From ATX-6F1 sp943369485 (GTDB lineage: Bacteria > Cyanobacteriota > Cyanobacteriia > PCC-6307 > Cyanobiaceae), in assembly GCA_943369485.1 (NCBI GenBank), contig CALRNH020000005.1, positions 1 to 64,000 on the forward strand: a stretch of DNA of 64,000 nucleotides, in the 5' to 3' direction. The position numbers and the translations under genes were made by a program. Below the pieces are notes generated by a model. It was not told where the DNA came from. It was given only the letters and a program-made list of their open reading frames with translations, and ran no database searches. Shown here piece by piece: positions 1 through 8,126 of this stretch (within the stretch, counting starts at the first letter, position 1; the number at the start of each line of letters is the position of its first letter).

Positions 1-475
1 GATCCACATCACCGAAACGCTCAACAAGCTCAAGAAAGGTCAGCGCGAACTCAGCCAGGAGCTCGGCCGCACCCCCACCGTCAGCGAACTGGCCCTGGCC
101 GTGGAGCTGCCGGAGGAGGAGGTGAAGGATCTGCTCTGCCGCGCCCGCCAGCCGGTGAGCCTGGAGATGAAGGTGGGCGACGGCGATGACACCGAGCTGC
201 TGGATCTGCTCCAGGGCGACGCTCAACTGCCCGAGCAGGCCGTCGACAGCGCCTGCCTGCGGGGCGACATGCGCGCCCTGCTGGAGCAGCTTCCCGATAT
301 TCAGTGCCGCGTGCTCAAGATGCGCTATGGCATCGATGTGGAGGAGCCGATGAGCCTCACCTCGATTGCCCGCACCCTGGGCATGAGCCGCGACAAGACC
401 CGCAACCTTGAGCGTCGTGGGCTGGAGGCGATTCGCGCGCGCTCCCGTCAGTTGGAGGGCTATCTGGTGGCTTGA
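1..475 (+). CDS. RNA polymerase sigma factor, sigma-70 group 2 type (5' part missing)
   Basis: C-terminal part of a sigma-70 factor that directs RNA polymerase to promoters. The frame is open from base 2 at the window edge, so the start, region 1 and region 2 lie outside. What remains is region 3 (RELSQELGRTPTVSELA) and region 4, with the helix-turn-helix that reads the -35 box (SLTSIARTLGMSRDKTRNLE) near the end. The wording resembles cyanobacterial type II, non-essential sigma factors rather than the principal one, but region 4 alone does not decide this. The last 16 bases overlap the 3' end of the convergent M48 protease gene. The family is well recognised; the exact paralogue is not. Confidence 0.93.
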   Translation, partial: IHITETLNKLKKGQRELSQELGRTPTVSELALAVELPEEEVKDLLCRARQPVSLEMKVGDGDDTELLDLLQGDAQLPEQAVDSACLRGDMRALLEQLPDIQCRVLKMRYGIDVEEPMSLTSIARTLGMSRDKTRNLERRGLEAIRARSRQLEGYLVA

Positions 476-1416
476 GAGGCTGGCGGTGTGAACCGAGCTC
501 CCCGCCATTCGGCCCCCGGAGCGAAGGCGCTCAATGCGCGTCGCTCGTGCAGGTTTCGGCGGCCCCAGTAGCGGCGTTCCGCCGGATGGCCCCGCCACCA
601 GGCATCCGCCGCCTGACTGAATTCCGCCTGGCGGATCGCCAGGGGCGGATGGGAGCTGATGTAGTCCCGCAGCAGATCGGCGTGGTCGTCAGGGCCCCGC
701 ACCCTGGATCCCTCGGATCGTGCCAGGGAGGCGAAGCTGGCGCCGCTGCCCCGGGGGTCGTAGGGACTGCTGCGCAGCAGGGTGAAGGCGTAGACGTCGG
801 CTTCGTGCTCGGCGGCCTTGCTGTAGTTGTGTTGGAGAAGAATCCGAAGCGCCAGATCAGCCAGCTGCCCCAGGGTCTCGCTGCCGCTTTTGCGGGACAG
901 CAACTGGAAGCGCACGGTGTCGAAGCAGTGCCCCAGTTCGATGTGGCCGGCTTCGTGGGCCAGAACGCTCACCAGCTCCGCCTCCGAACCCAGGTTGTCG
1001 AGCAGGCCCTTGTGGACCAGGATCACCCCGCCGGGAAGCGCCATGGCATTGGGCGCTGAGGAGGGAAGCACATAGGCCCGGTAGGGGAAGGGCTTGCGCA
1101 CATGGGCCCGGATCTGTGGCATCAGGGCGTCGAGATAGGCCTGGTCCGGATCGGAGCCCTTGACCTGATACGCGTAGCGCTCCCGGAAGACATCCCCCAG
1201 ATCCCGCTCCTCCAGGGCGCCGATCGGCATCGCCCGGCTGGCCAGACGATCCAGCAGCTTCACCGGCGTGCCGAGGAGCTGGAACGGAGTGGCCAGGGAG
1301 GAGGTCAGGGGGCTCAGCGGGCGTGTGTGCACCATCAGGGCAACCAGTCCACCCCCGGCGGCGAGCAACACGGCCAGCAGGACCGTGCGCAGGGGAAAGG
1401 AGCGCGCGGGTGTCAC
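460..1416 (-). CDS. M48 family zinc metalloprotease
   Basis: Membrane-anchored zinc protease of the M48 (Ste24/HtpX/BepA-like) family, 318 residues. One N-terminal membrane segment or signal anchor spans about residues 10-28. The zinc-binding HEAGH lies at 154-158 and the third-ligand motif EHEAD at 203-207, so the active site looks complete. The catalytic domain is probably outside the cytoplasmic membrane, suggesting a role in turnover of envelope proteins; the substrate is unknown. The start is GTG in a GTGA overlap with the stop of the upstream DUF2339 gene, implying translational coupling and possibly a shared envelope function. The 3' end overlaps the convergent sigma factor gene by 16 bases. 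Confidence 0.9.
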   Translation of the reverse strand: MTPARSFPLRTVLLAVLLAAGGGLVALMVHTRPLSPLTSSLATPFQLLGTPVKLLDRLASRAMPIGALEERDLGDVFRERYAYQVKGSDPDQAYLDALMPQIRAHVRKPFPYRAYVLPSSAPNAMALPGGVILVHKGLLDNLGSEAELVSVLAHEAGHIELGHCFDTVRFQLLSRKSGSETLGQLADLALRILLQHNYSKAAEHEADVYAFTLLRSSPYDPRGSGASFASLARSEGSRVRGPDDHADLLRDYISSHPPLAIRQAEFSQAADAWWRGHPAERRYWGRRNLHERRALSAFAPGAEWRGARFTPPASQATR

Positions 1417-4400
1417 TCGAAACGGGCGCGAAAACGGTTGTAGATCGCGTTCATGGCCAGCATCAGCAGACCCACGCCAATGAACACGATCCCGCGCAGG
1501 CCCAGGTCCACCTGAGCCAGATCGATCGCCATCAGGCGCAGCAGACAGATGCCCAGCCCCACCAGGGCGATGGTGCGGAAGCTGGTCTCCCGCAACATGG
1601 CGCTGAGCACGTAGATGGTGAAGGCCTCGACCGCCCAGAGCAGCGTGTGCAGGGATGGGTCGTAGCGCAGGTAGAGGTAGTAGGCCACGGCGGCGAACAT
1701 CGGGTTGTATAGCCAGTGGTTGCGGTGGGCCGCCACCCGGCGACCGACCCAGCCCAGCAGCGGGCCGCCGCCGGGTTGCCTGAGTTCCTCCAGGTTCAGG
1801 CTGCGATGGGACACCACGATGAAGGTCAGCTGCAGGGCAATGGCCACCAAGGCGAGCTGATGGGGTTGCTCGTACCAGAGCGGTGAAGGGGTCTCCAGGT
1901 TGCTGAGCATGGCCACCACCGTGGCGACCGCCAGCCAGTAGAGGACCACCGCGTAGATCTTCACCCGGGCGGCGAACAGGCGCCGGCAGGGATCACTCAC
2001 CAGCACCAGGGCCAGCAACGACCAGGCCACCGGGCGCCAGAGCACCTCCACCTCCGCCAGGATCGTGACGACGGTCCCCACCAGGACCACCTCCAGAAAC
2101 CAGGGGTGCACCGCCTGCCAGAGCGGTTGCTCCTGCAAGCGATCTCTGGGCGAGAAGAACCACCAGTAGAGGGCCACGGCCAGGCCGAACAGCTCGATCA
2201 GCAGCCGGGCCGGCAGGGTGAACGGACCGGCGATCACCAGGGCTGGGCTCTGGCTGATCACCAGCAGATAGGAGCCCGCAAAGGCCAGCAGGTAGAGCAG
2301 GCCCAGCAGCAACGCATGGGTGGACTCGGAACGCCGCAGCCGGTCGGAGCTCTCCAGGGCCACCAGGGAGAGCAGCAGCCAGACCACACCGGGAATCAAC
2401 GGCGAAAGGGGCTCGAACAGCAGATAGGCCCCCAGGCCCAGGTCGAGGCCCAGCAGATCGAGGCCCAGCAGCCGCACCGCCCCGGGGCCTCCGGCGCCGA
2501 TGGTGACGAGGGCCAGGGCGCTGAGCGGCAGCAGGTGGCCCAGCAGGGGGCCAGGGGCCCAGGGTTGAGCGAGCAGCAGCGCACCCCAGGCGATGCCATG
2601 GACGAGGGCAACGGCAACGGCCGTGCCGACCAGCAAGCCATCCGGCCGCAGGCAGCGGGCGATCAGCAACAGGGCGCCCAGGGCCAGCAGCGCCTCCAGT
2701 TCCCGGCCCTCGGATGGGGTGCAGACCACCACGGCGGTCAGCACCAGGACCGGGCTGAGCCAGCCCATCAGCGCCGGCACGGGCTGGGGAAGGTTGAAAC
2801 GTCGCATCAGCAGCTGCACCAGGGTGAGGAAGCCGGCCCAGGCCACCAGCAGCCCCGCCAGGGCGGGCCCAGCGGCCGCTCCAGTGCCGCCGCTGGCAGC
2901 CTCCAGCGCGGCAGCCTGCAGCACACCGACGATCAGCACCACCGCCGTGCCGTTGAGCAGTCCCCAGCCGGCAGCACTGATCCGGGGCTCCCGTTTCATC
3001 GCCAGCAGCAGCAGGGCCAGGGCGGTCAGCGGCAACAGGTGGCCCAGCAGCGGCTGGGGCGACCAGGGCAGCTGCTGCAGCTGAGCGCCCCAACTGATCC
3101 CATGGAGGGCGACGGCCGCCGCGGTGAGGCTGCCCATCAGGGCCTCCGGCCGCCAGCGGCTGGCGATCAGCAGCAGGCCGCCGATCGCCAGCAGGCCCTC
3201 CAGTTCCCGGCCGGCCTCGGGGGTGCAGAGGCCGGCGGCCACGAACACCAGCACCGCGCTCAGGCCACCCATCAAAGGGGCCAAAGGCTGGGGAATCGCG
3301 AAGCGTCGCATCAGCAGTTGCACCAGGGTGGTGAGGGCGGCCCAGGCCACCAGGGCACCGCCGTTGAGGGCCAGGTCTCCCGGGCCGCGCTGGGTGGTGG
3401 TGCTCAAGCAGGTGCCCAGGAGCAGCACCACACCAGTGCCGTTGAACAGGGCCCAACCCACGCTGCTGACAAGCTTCTCCCGGCGCATCGAAAGGGCCAG
3501 CAGGGCCAGGGCGGCGAGGGGCCCGAGGTGGGGCAGGAGCGCCTGCGGCGACCACCCCTGGGAGTAGAGGATCACGGCCCCTTGGGTCCTGGGACCCGAC
3601 GCCAGCAACACAGCGCTCCAGCCCACGGCATGGGCGGCGACCGCGGCCGCCGTGGCCCCCGCCAGCACACCGGGGGGCCGCTGGTGGCGGCCCGCCACCA
3701 GCAGGGCACCGATCACCACCAGGGCCCGCAGCTCCCGGCTGGGCTCCGGAGGGCAGATCATGGTGCCCACGAAGGCGAGCCCGCCGGCCAGCCAGCCCAG
3801 CAGCGGTGGCAGGGGCACAGGCATGGTGCCCAGGCGGAGCCGCCGTTGCACGGCCGTGAGCAGTCCGGCGGCACCGATCAGCACAGCCCCGTCCTGCCAC
3901 AGCCAGCCTGGCGCTCCACCGTTCAGTCCCGCCTGCACGCCGGCGAGCACCAGCGCAGCGGCGCTGAGGCTGACCAGAACCCAGCCGAGACGACGGATCG
4001 TGGTGTCGTTCTCGATGATGCCGAGCCGGAGGAACAGCAGTGTCTCCAGCAACAGAATCGCCAGCAGCAACGGGGCGTTGGCGATCAGGGGATGGAGGCC
4101 GATCACCGCCCCCATGGCCAGGGATTGAGCGATCAGGGTGTCGCTCAACCGCAGCCAGTTCACTCCGGCCCGGCGCGCCCGCCGGGCCAGCAGCGCCGCG
4201 ACCGCCGCCGCCAGGACCAGGGCCCCAGCACGGCTGGCAGCCTGCTGGGGGTAGATCAGCAGGGCCAGGGCCAGGGCACCCCAGTTGCTGAGCTGCAAGG
4301 CAAGAGGCAACGGCGCCAGCGACGCGGCGCTCCCCTCACTACGGCCGAGCAGCCTTCGGTGCTGCAGCAAGGCCCCGCCACCGAACACCACCAAGGCCGC

Positions 4401-5546
4401 CAGGGCTCCCCGCAGCCGCAGGTCGCCGCTGGCCTCAAGGGCCTCGGCGCAGCGCAGGAACCAGGCTCCGTGGAAGCTCGCATAGGCCAGGGTGACCACC
4501 AGGAGGTGGGGATCCCAGGGGCGCCTCAGGGGCAGCACCAGGCCCACCACGGCCACCAGGCTGGCGATCAGCAGCGTTTCAGCGGCCAGGTCCGGCTGGT
4601 TGTCCAGGACGATCATCAACGGCACCAGGCCCAGCACCACGTGCAACGAAGCGATCGTCTGGGTGCGGGCGACGCCGGCCAAAGCCAGGTTGACCACCAC
4701 CCCCAGGCTCAGCAGGGCCAGACCCTGGCGGGGATGGTGCAGCCATTGCAGACCGAGGCCGGGCAGGCCCCCTCCGGCCGCACAGGCGAACAGGAACAGG
4801 GCGGCACCGCCGCTGCGCATCCAGTGGGTGAGGTTGCGCCAGGGAAGCCGCGCCCCAAGGACAAAGGAAGGAGCCGCCAGGCCGATGGCCGCCGCCACGG
4901 TCATCCAGAAGCGCTCGAACGGGCCCAGGCGCAAGGCCACGTTGATGACCACGAACGTGACCCCGGCCACCACCACCACCACCCCGAGGATGCCGGTCCA
5001 GTTCTCGATGAACAGGCGCTCGATCCGGCTCCATAGCCGCTGGACGGTGGAAGGATCCGCCGGCGGCGGCGCGGGACGCCTGATTGCCGTGGCGCGAGGA
5101 GGGGCCAGGCTGGGGCGCTCTGCGCCCAGGGGTTGGCGGTGGGGAACGGGCCTGCGGGCCGGTGGGGGGGGTGCGGCAGGTCGGGGAGCTCCGGCAGCCG
5201 GCGGGCTGGGCCTTGCGGGTTGGGCTGGTTGGGCGGGCGGAGGGGCAGGCGGTGAGGGAGCTGGTGGGGGAGTTGGTGGCGGGGGAGGTTCCGTCATCGG
5301 CGTCTGCGCGGGCTCGGCGATGGCTGGCCGGGCGTCGATGGGGGGCTCCCTGGGCGCGACCTGAGGAGTCAGGGTCTCGGGCTGCCCGCGCCCCTTCCTG
5401 TCGAGAAACTCGAGGCGCCGTTCCAGTTGCTCCAGCCGCAGCTCGATCCCCCGGTGTTTCCTCTGCCACTGGGAACGGTTCCAGAACAGCAGAGCGATCA
5501 GGGCGCCGAACCCGTAGACAAGCAGAACTGCCAGGAACCCCAGCAT
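1413..5546 (-). CDS. DUF2339-type giant polytopic membrane protein with internal repeats
   Basis: 1377-residue membrane protein of unknown function resembling the DUF2339 family. Order of parts: N-terminal membrane helix (about 2-22), a short basic/coiled stretch with leucine and arginine heptads (about 30-52), a proline-rich linker (about 60-165), then a very long series of hydrophobic helices to the C-terminus. Within the membrane part three units of about 170 residues resemble each other, with the recurring phrase LVQLLMRRF starting near residues 740 and 907 and a diverged form near 565; each carries a similar CTP-E/S-RELE segment and a PLLGHLLPL-like segment. This makes the protein longer than I expect for the family. 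It is likely an envelope protein, possibly co-translated with the M48 protease that follows. Substrate or partner unknown. Confidence 0.82.
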   Translation of the reverse strand: MLGFLAVLLVYGFGALIALLFWNRSQWQRKHRGIELRLEQLERRLEFLDRKGRGQPETLTPQVAPREPPIDARPAIAEPAQTPMTEPPPPPTPPPAPSPPAPPPAQPAQPARPSPPAAGAPRPAAPPPPARRPVPHRQPLGAERPSLAPPRATAIRRPAPPPADPSTVQRLWSRIERLFIENWTGILGVVVVVAGVTFVVINVALRLGPFERFWMTVAAAIGLAAPSFVLGARLPWRNLTHWMRSGGAALFLFACAAGGGLPGLGLQWLHHPRQGLALLSLGVVVNLALAGVARTQTIASLHVVLGLVPLMIVLDNQPDLAAETLLIASLVAVVGLVLPLRRPWDPHLLVVTLAYASFHGAWFLRCAEALEASGDLRLRGALAALVVFGGGALLQHRRLLGRSEGSAASLAPLPLALQLSNWGALALALLIYPQQAASRAGALVLAAAVAALLARRARRAGVNWLRLSDTLIAQSLAMGAVIGLHPLIANAPLLLAILLLETLLFLRLGIIENDTTIRRLGWVLVSLSAAALVLAGVQAGLNGGAPGWLWQDGAVLIGAAGLLTAVQRRLRLGTMPVPLPPLLGWLAGGLAFVGTMICPPEPSRELRALVVIGALLVAGRHQRPPGVLAGATAAAVAAHAVGWSAVLLASGPRTQGAVILYSQGWSPQALLPHLGPLAALALLALSMRREKLVSSVGWALFNGTGVVLLLGTCLSTTTQRGPGDLALNGGALVAWAALTTLVQLLMRRFAIPQPLAPLMGGLSAVLVFVAAGLCTPEAGRELEGLLAIGGLLLIASRWRPEALMGSLTAAAVALHGISWGAQLQQLPWSPQPLLGHLLPLTALALLLLAMKREPRISAAGWGLLNGTAVVLIVGVLQAAALEAASGGTGAAAGPALAGLLVAWAGFLTLVQLLMRRFNLPQPVPALMGWLSPVLVLTAVVVCTPSEGRELEALLALGALLLIARCLRPDGLLVGTAVAVALVHGIAWGALLLAQPWAPGPLLGHLLPLSALALVTIGAGGPGAVRLLGLDLLGLDLGLGAYLLFEPLSPLIPGVVWLLLSLVALESSDRLRRSESTHALLLGLLYLLAFAGSYLLVISQSPALVIAGPFTLPARLLIELFGLAVALYWWFFSPRDRLQEQPLWQAVHPWFLEVVLVGTVVTILAEVEVLWRPVAWSLLALVLVSDPCRRLFAARVKIYAVVLYWLAVATVVAMLSNLETPSPLWYEQPHQLALVAIALQLTFIVVSHRSLNLEELRQPGGGPLLGWVGRRVAAHRNHWLYNPMFAAVAYYLYLRYDPSLHTLLWAVEAFTIYVLSAMLRETSFRTIALVGLGICLLRLMAIDLAQVDLGLRGIVFIGVGLLMLAMNAIYNRFRARFE

Positions 5547-5654
5547 TCGGAAACGATCAGGGGAACCGACCTCCTCTTCTTAAAGAGATCGGCCTGCCAT
5601 GGATAGGGGGTGTCACGCTTCGTCGCCCGGGCTAGATCTGAAGGCGTTTGAGCG

Positions 5655-5927
5655 ATGGCGATGACCTTCTTCGAAGTGCTCTGGGAGGGCGACAGCTTCA
5701 GTGACGCGGCCGATCTTGACGAGGCCCTGGCCTGCTATCTGGTTGTGAAGCCCGAGGGGCTGAACTGGAGCGAGGTCTGTGGCAACCCCACCTATGCCCC
5801 GAGCATCCGGCGCTACAGCTCCTTCGATTCCTACCTCGACAACGCCGACGCCCTCGAGGTGATCGAGGTCACCGCCGCCATGCTCGAAGCGGCCGAGGAG
5901 CAGGCGATCCAGGCACCGCCGGAGTAG
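5655..5927 (+). CDS. Small conserved-looking hypothetical protein (90 aa)
   Basis: Short acidic soluble protein, 90 residues, starting MAMTFFEVLWEGDSFSDAAD. It has no membrane segment, signal peptide or cysteine pattern and I do not recognise a family. Codon use and third-position GC match neighbouring core genes, and the frame is terminated cleanly before a 168-base gap, so it is probably real. A weak purine-rich GAAGG lies a little upstream of the ATG. It stands alone between the divergent DUF2339 gene and the orphan gene at 6096. Function unknown. Confidence 0.65.
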   Translation: MAMTFFEVLWEGDSFSDAADLDEALACYLVVKPEGLNWSEVCGNPTYAPSIRRYSSFDSYLDNADALEVIEVTAAMLEAAEEQAIQAPPE

Positions 5928-6095
5928 GGCCTAAGGCGTGATCGACGCGCTCTGATGGGGATGAACCGGGAAAACTTCGTCTCACGGCGTTTCATATCAT
6001 TACCAGGCCGACGTTATTCCACGCGCCATGCGCTCACGAGTCAGTGTGCTCCGTCCGCACTCTCAATCAAGGACTCTTAACGATCTGTCTTTCAG
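5928..6095. other. Intergenic region of lower GC before an orphan gene
   Basis: 168 bases without a gene. From about 5960 the base composition becomes visibly less GC-rich than the surroundings and stays so through the gene at 6096 and the gap after it. I see no clear promoter or terminator; the likely promoter of the 6096 gene must lie here. Confidence 0.4.
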
Positions 6096-6797
6096 ATGAT
6101 GCCTGATATCTCAATTCACGAAGCCAGATGGAAAGCGAAATGCGAAGAGCACATCAATGCGTTCGGCGACATGCTGCTGATCTGGCGCCAGTCAAACGGT
6201 TGGAGCAGCCAAACGCTTCAGGATTGGGCCAATGACTGCCCAGAGCTGCTGCCGATCAAATTGCTCAATTCAGTTCTGACTGACCTTGAGTTGAAGCTCA
6301 ACAAGGAAACGGCACCGAGCACGTTTCAGGCCCTTGGGATGGCCAACGTAGCCCTCTCCGAGGACTTTCGCGGCGCGATCCGCGATCGAGTCCTGCATGA
6401 GCGGATCTACAACGCCAAACCGATCTGCCATCAAGACGGAAAACCGTGGACGCCGGGAGACTTTTTCCGAGCGTTCATTGGCGAGCTGGCCATCCCCGAG
6501 CCCTACAAGCTGAGCATCCTTGACCCCGACGACGACGTCCTGACCCTGGAGGCTGACGAAGCCCGAGGCCGGTTTCAGGCCCTGCGCAAGGCCGAGGGAC
6601 TGATGCCCGTCGCGGGATTCATGCGACTCATGCGGCCCACTCCAAGTACCGAGGTGCCGATCCGTGAGCGCATTGAATCCGTTCTCCTGGGCGAAGACAG
6701 CTTTTCTCAGCGTGATGCCGTCGCCATGCTCCTATGCGAGCGGCTTCTGGGGTCGTGGGAGCGGGAGCTGGAAGCGGACGGATCTGTGAAACGTTGA
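6096..6797 (+). CDS. Orphan hypothetical protein in lower-GC DNA (233 aa)
   Basis: 233-residue soluble protein that I do not recognise. The N-terminal third contains WRQSNGWSSQTLQDWANDCP followed by PIKLLNSVLTDLELKLN, which has the spacing of a helix-turn-helix of the XRE type but is too weak to call. The rest is charged and helical, with no signal peptide, membrane segment or enzyme motif. The start is the first of two ATG codons (6096 or 6099). Its codons use A and T at third positions more often than the neighbours, which hints at acquisition from elsewhere. The gene is alone, flanked by gaps of 168 and 212 bases, and an imperfect inverted repeat follows it. Function unknown. Confidence 0.7.
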   Translation: MMPDISIHEARWKAKCEEHINAFGDMLLIWRQSNGWSSQTLQDWANDCPELLPIKLLNSVLTDLELKLNKETAPSTFQALGMANVALSEDFRGAIRDRVLHERIYNAKPICHQDGKPWTPGDFFRAFIGELAIPEPYKLSILDPDDDVLTLEADEARGRFQALRKAEGLMPVAGFMRLMRPTPSTEVPIRERIESVLLGEDSFSQRDAVAMLLCERLLGSWERELEADGSVKR

Positions 6798-6824
6798 ATC
6801 GAGATCCTTAGATCTGCCTGTTTA

Positions 6825-6904
6825 GGTCAAATCTCTTCTATGGCCGCGTCATCAGTTGCGAGCCTGCTCAATCGCCGTGACCAGTAGGAAGAAGAGATTG
6901 AACC
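6825..6904. repeat. Long imperfect inverted repeat downstream of the orphan gene
   Basis: TCAAATCTCTTCT near 6827-6839 is matched in reverse complement by AGAAGAGATTGA near 6890-6901, with one extra base on the left arm and about 50 bases between. It could fold as a long-loop RNA hairpin at the end of the orphan gene's transcript, or be a remnant of a recombination site. There is no run of T after it, so it is not a standard terminator. Confidence 0.4.
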
Positions 6905-7009
6905 CAACCACCTTCGATTTCCTTGCCATTCCATTCTTACCAAAAACTGCCTGAATCTCTGGGGTCAGGGAAGCGACCTTTCACGCTTTCCGGCCATGGT
7001 TCCGCCTCT

Positions 7010-7621
7010 TCAACCACCGATCACCCGAAAGGTGAGATTGATCCGCTCGTTCTTCACCTTCAACCGGGCCGGCAGGGCATGCAGCCAGTGGCGCTGGGTG
7101 GGAGCCTCCATCACCAGCAGATCGCCATGGCCCAGCTCCAGGCTGATCGGTGCATGAAAGAAGCGTTCGGAGCGTTTCGGTCTGAGCCGGAAACTGCGGC
7201 TGGCCCCCAGGCTCAGAGAGGCAATCGGCGCGCTGGCCTCCAGCTCCGGTTCATCGTCGGCGTGCCAGCCCATGCGCTCGCCCCCATGGCGGTAGCGGTT
7301 GAGCAGCAGGGAATTGAATCGGCACCCGAGGAGCGCACCGAGGCGCTGACGCAGGGCGTCCAGGGGCGGACTCCAGGGTTCGGGCTCATTGAGCAGGCCG
7401 CTGTAGCTATAGCGGCAACCGGGATCGGCCACCCAGCAGGTGAGCCGAGGCAGGCGGTGGGTGCGGCCGAACAGGGTGATCGCCTCCTGGCGCCATGGCA
7501 CCTCCACCCGGAGTCGCTCCAGCCAGGCGTCGGCGCCCGGGGGGCCGCCATTGAGCCAGCCGGGCCAGAACCGCAGGGCCAGACCCTCAGCTGTGATCCG
7601 CTGGGGAGCCTCCGCGGCCAC
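7010..7621 (-). CDS. AlkB-like 2-oxoglutarate/Fe(II)-dependent dioxygenase
   Basis: Non-haem iron dioxygenase of the AlkB family, which repairs alkylated bases by oxidative demethylation. The iron site is visible: H and D in GWHADDEPE and a distal histidine in HWLHALPARLK, with the 2-oxoglutarate-binding arginine region near the C-terminal NLTFRVIGG. The preceding NRYRHGGERMGWH and the FNSLLLNRY segment are typical of the family. I chose the GTG at 7621 (203 residues) because the longer ATG start at 7678 would overlap the upstream gene by 53 bases, whereas GTG leaves a gap of 4 bases. It probably forms an operon with the membrane protein gene upstream. Nucleic acid substrate not determinable. 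Confidence 0.88.
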   Translation of the reverse strand: MAAEAPQRITAEGLALRFWPGWLNGGPPGADAWLERLRVEVPWRQEAITLFGRTHRLPRLTCWVADPGCRYSYSGLLNEPEPWSPPLDALRQRLGALLGCRFNSLLLNRYRHGGERMGWHADDEPELEASAPIASLSLGASRSFRLRPKRSERFFHAPISLELGHGDLLVMEAPTQRHWLHALPARLKVKNERINLTFRVIGG

Positions 7622-7625
7622 GGCC

Positions 7626-8114
7626 TCAGAAGAACTGATCGAAATTGTCGAAATCGATGGCCTTGAAGGTGCCGGCATCCACCTGGGCCATCAAGCGAGC
7701 GAGCTGCACCCAGAGGGCCCCGGCGGTGAGCAACGAGAGCAGCAGCGCCACCAGCAGCGCCGTGGCACCGCCAAAGCCAAACACCTGCAAGGTTGCGCCG
7801 ATGAACAGGGTGATGCCCAGCACGATGCCGATCGCAGGAGTCACCGTCTCGATCCGCGCCAGCGGCAGCAAGGCCAGGCGGTCCTGCTTCCAGCCCTCCA
7901 GTCGGTTCTGGATCACCTTGGCGAAGGTGAGCCCGCAGAGCGCTCCGATCGCCAATCCGAAGATCGCCACCGCATAGGGAGGATCGCTGTAAAAAGGCAT
8001 GTACTCCAGCAGGATCTCCTGGGCGTCGAGATCGCCGAACGTCCCGCTGGCCGCGTTGCTGGCCGCTTCGCTGAGGGTGATCGGGTCGGGGAACAAGGTG
8101 GTGGCCAAGGGCAT
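7626..8114 (-). CDS. Conserved hypothetical membrane protein (162 aa)
   Basis: 162-residue protein with an N-terminal soluble part rich in small residues, then three hydrophobic segments (about 48-65, 90-115 and 118-140), ending in an acidic, phenylalanine-rich tail FKAIDFDNFDQFF. No enzymatic motif. The gene lies 12 bases after the ABC1 kinase gene and 4 bases before the AlkB-like gene on the same strand, so the three are likely one transcript. I do not recognise a named family. It looks like a cyanobacteria-specific membrane protein; function unknown. Confidence 0.75.
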   Translation of the reverse strand: MPLATTLFPDPITLSEAASNAASGTFGDLDAQEILLEYMPFYSDPPYAVAIFGLAIGALCGLTFAKVIQNRLEGWKQDRLALLPLARIETVTPAIGIVLGITLFIGATLQVFGFGGATALLVALLLSLLTAGALWVQLARLMAQVDAGTFKAIDFDNFDQFF

Positions 8115-8126
8115 CGGGATGAGACC

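Noticed and set aside
2106..5036. 976-codon open frame on the + strand opposite the DUF2339 gene
   Set aside because: Composition is dominated by Gln, Gly, Arg and His, typical of the reverse complement of a GC-rich gene; no family likeness. The minus-strand frame encodes a proper membrane protein.
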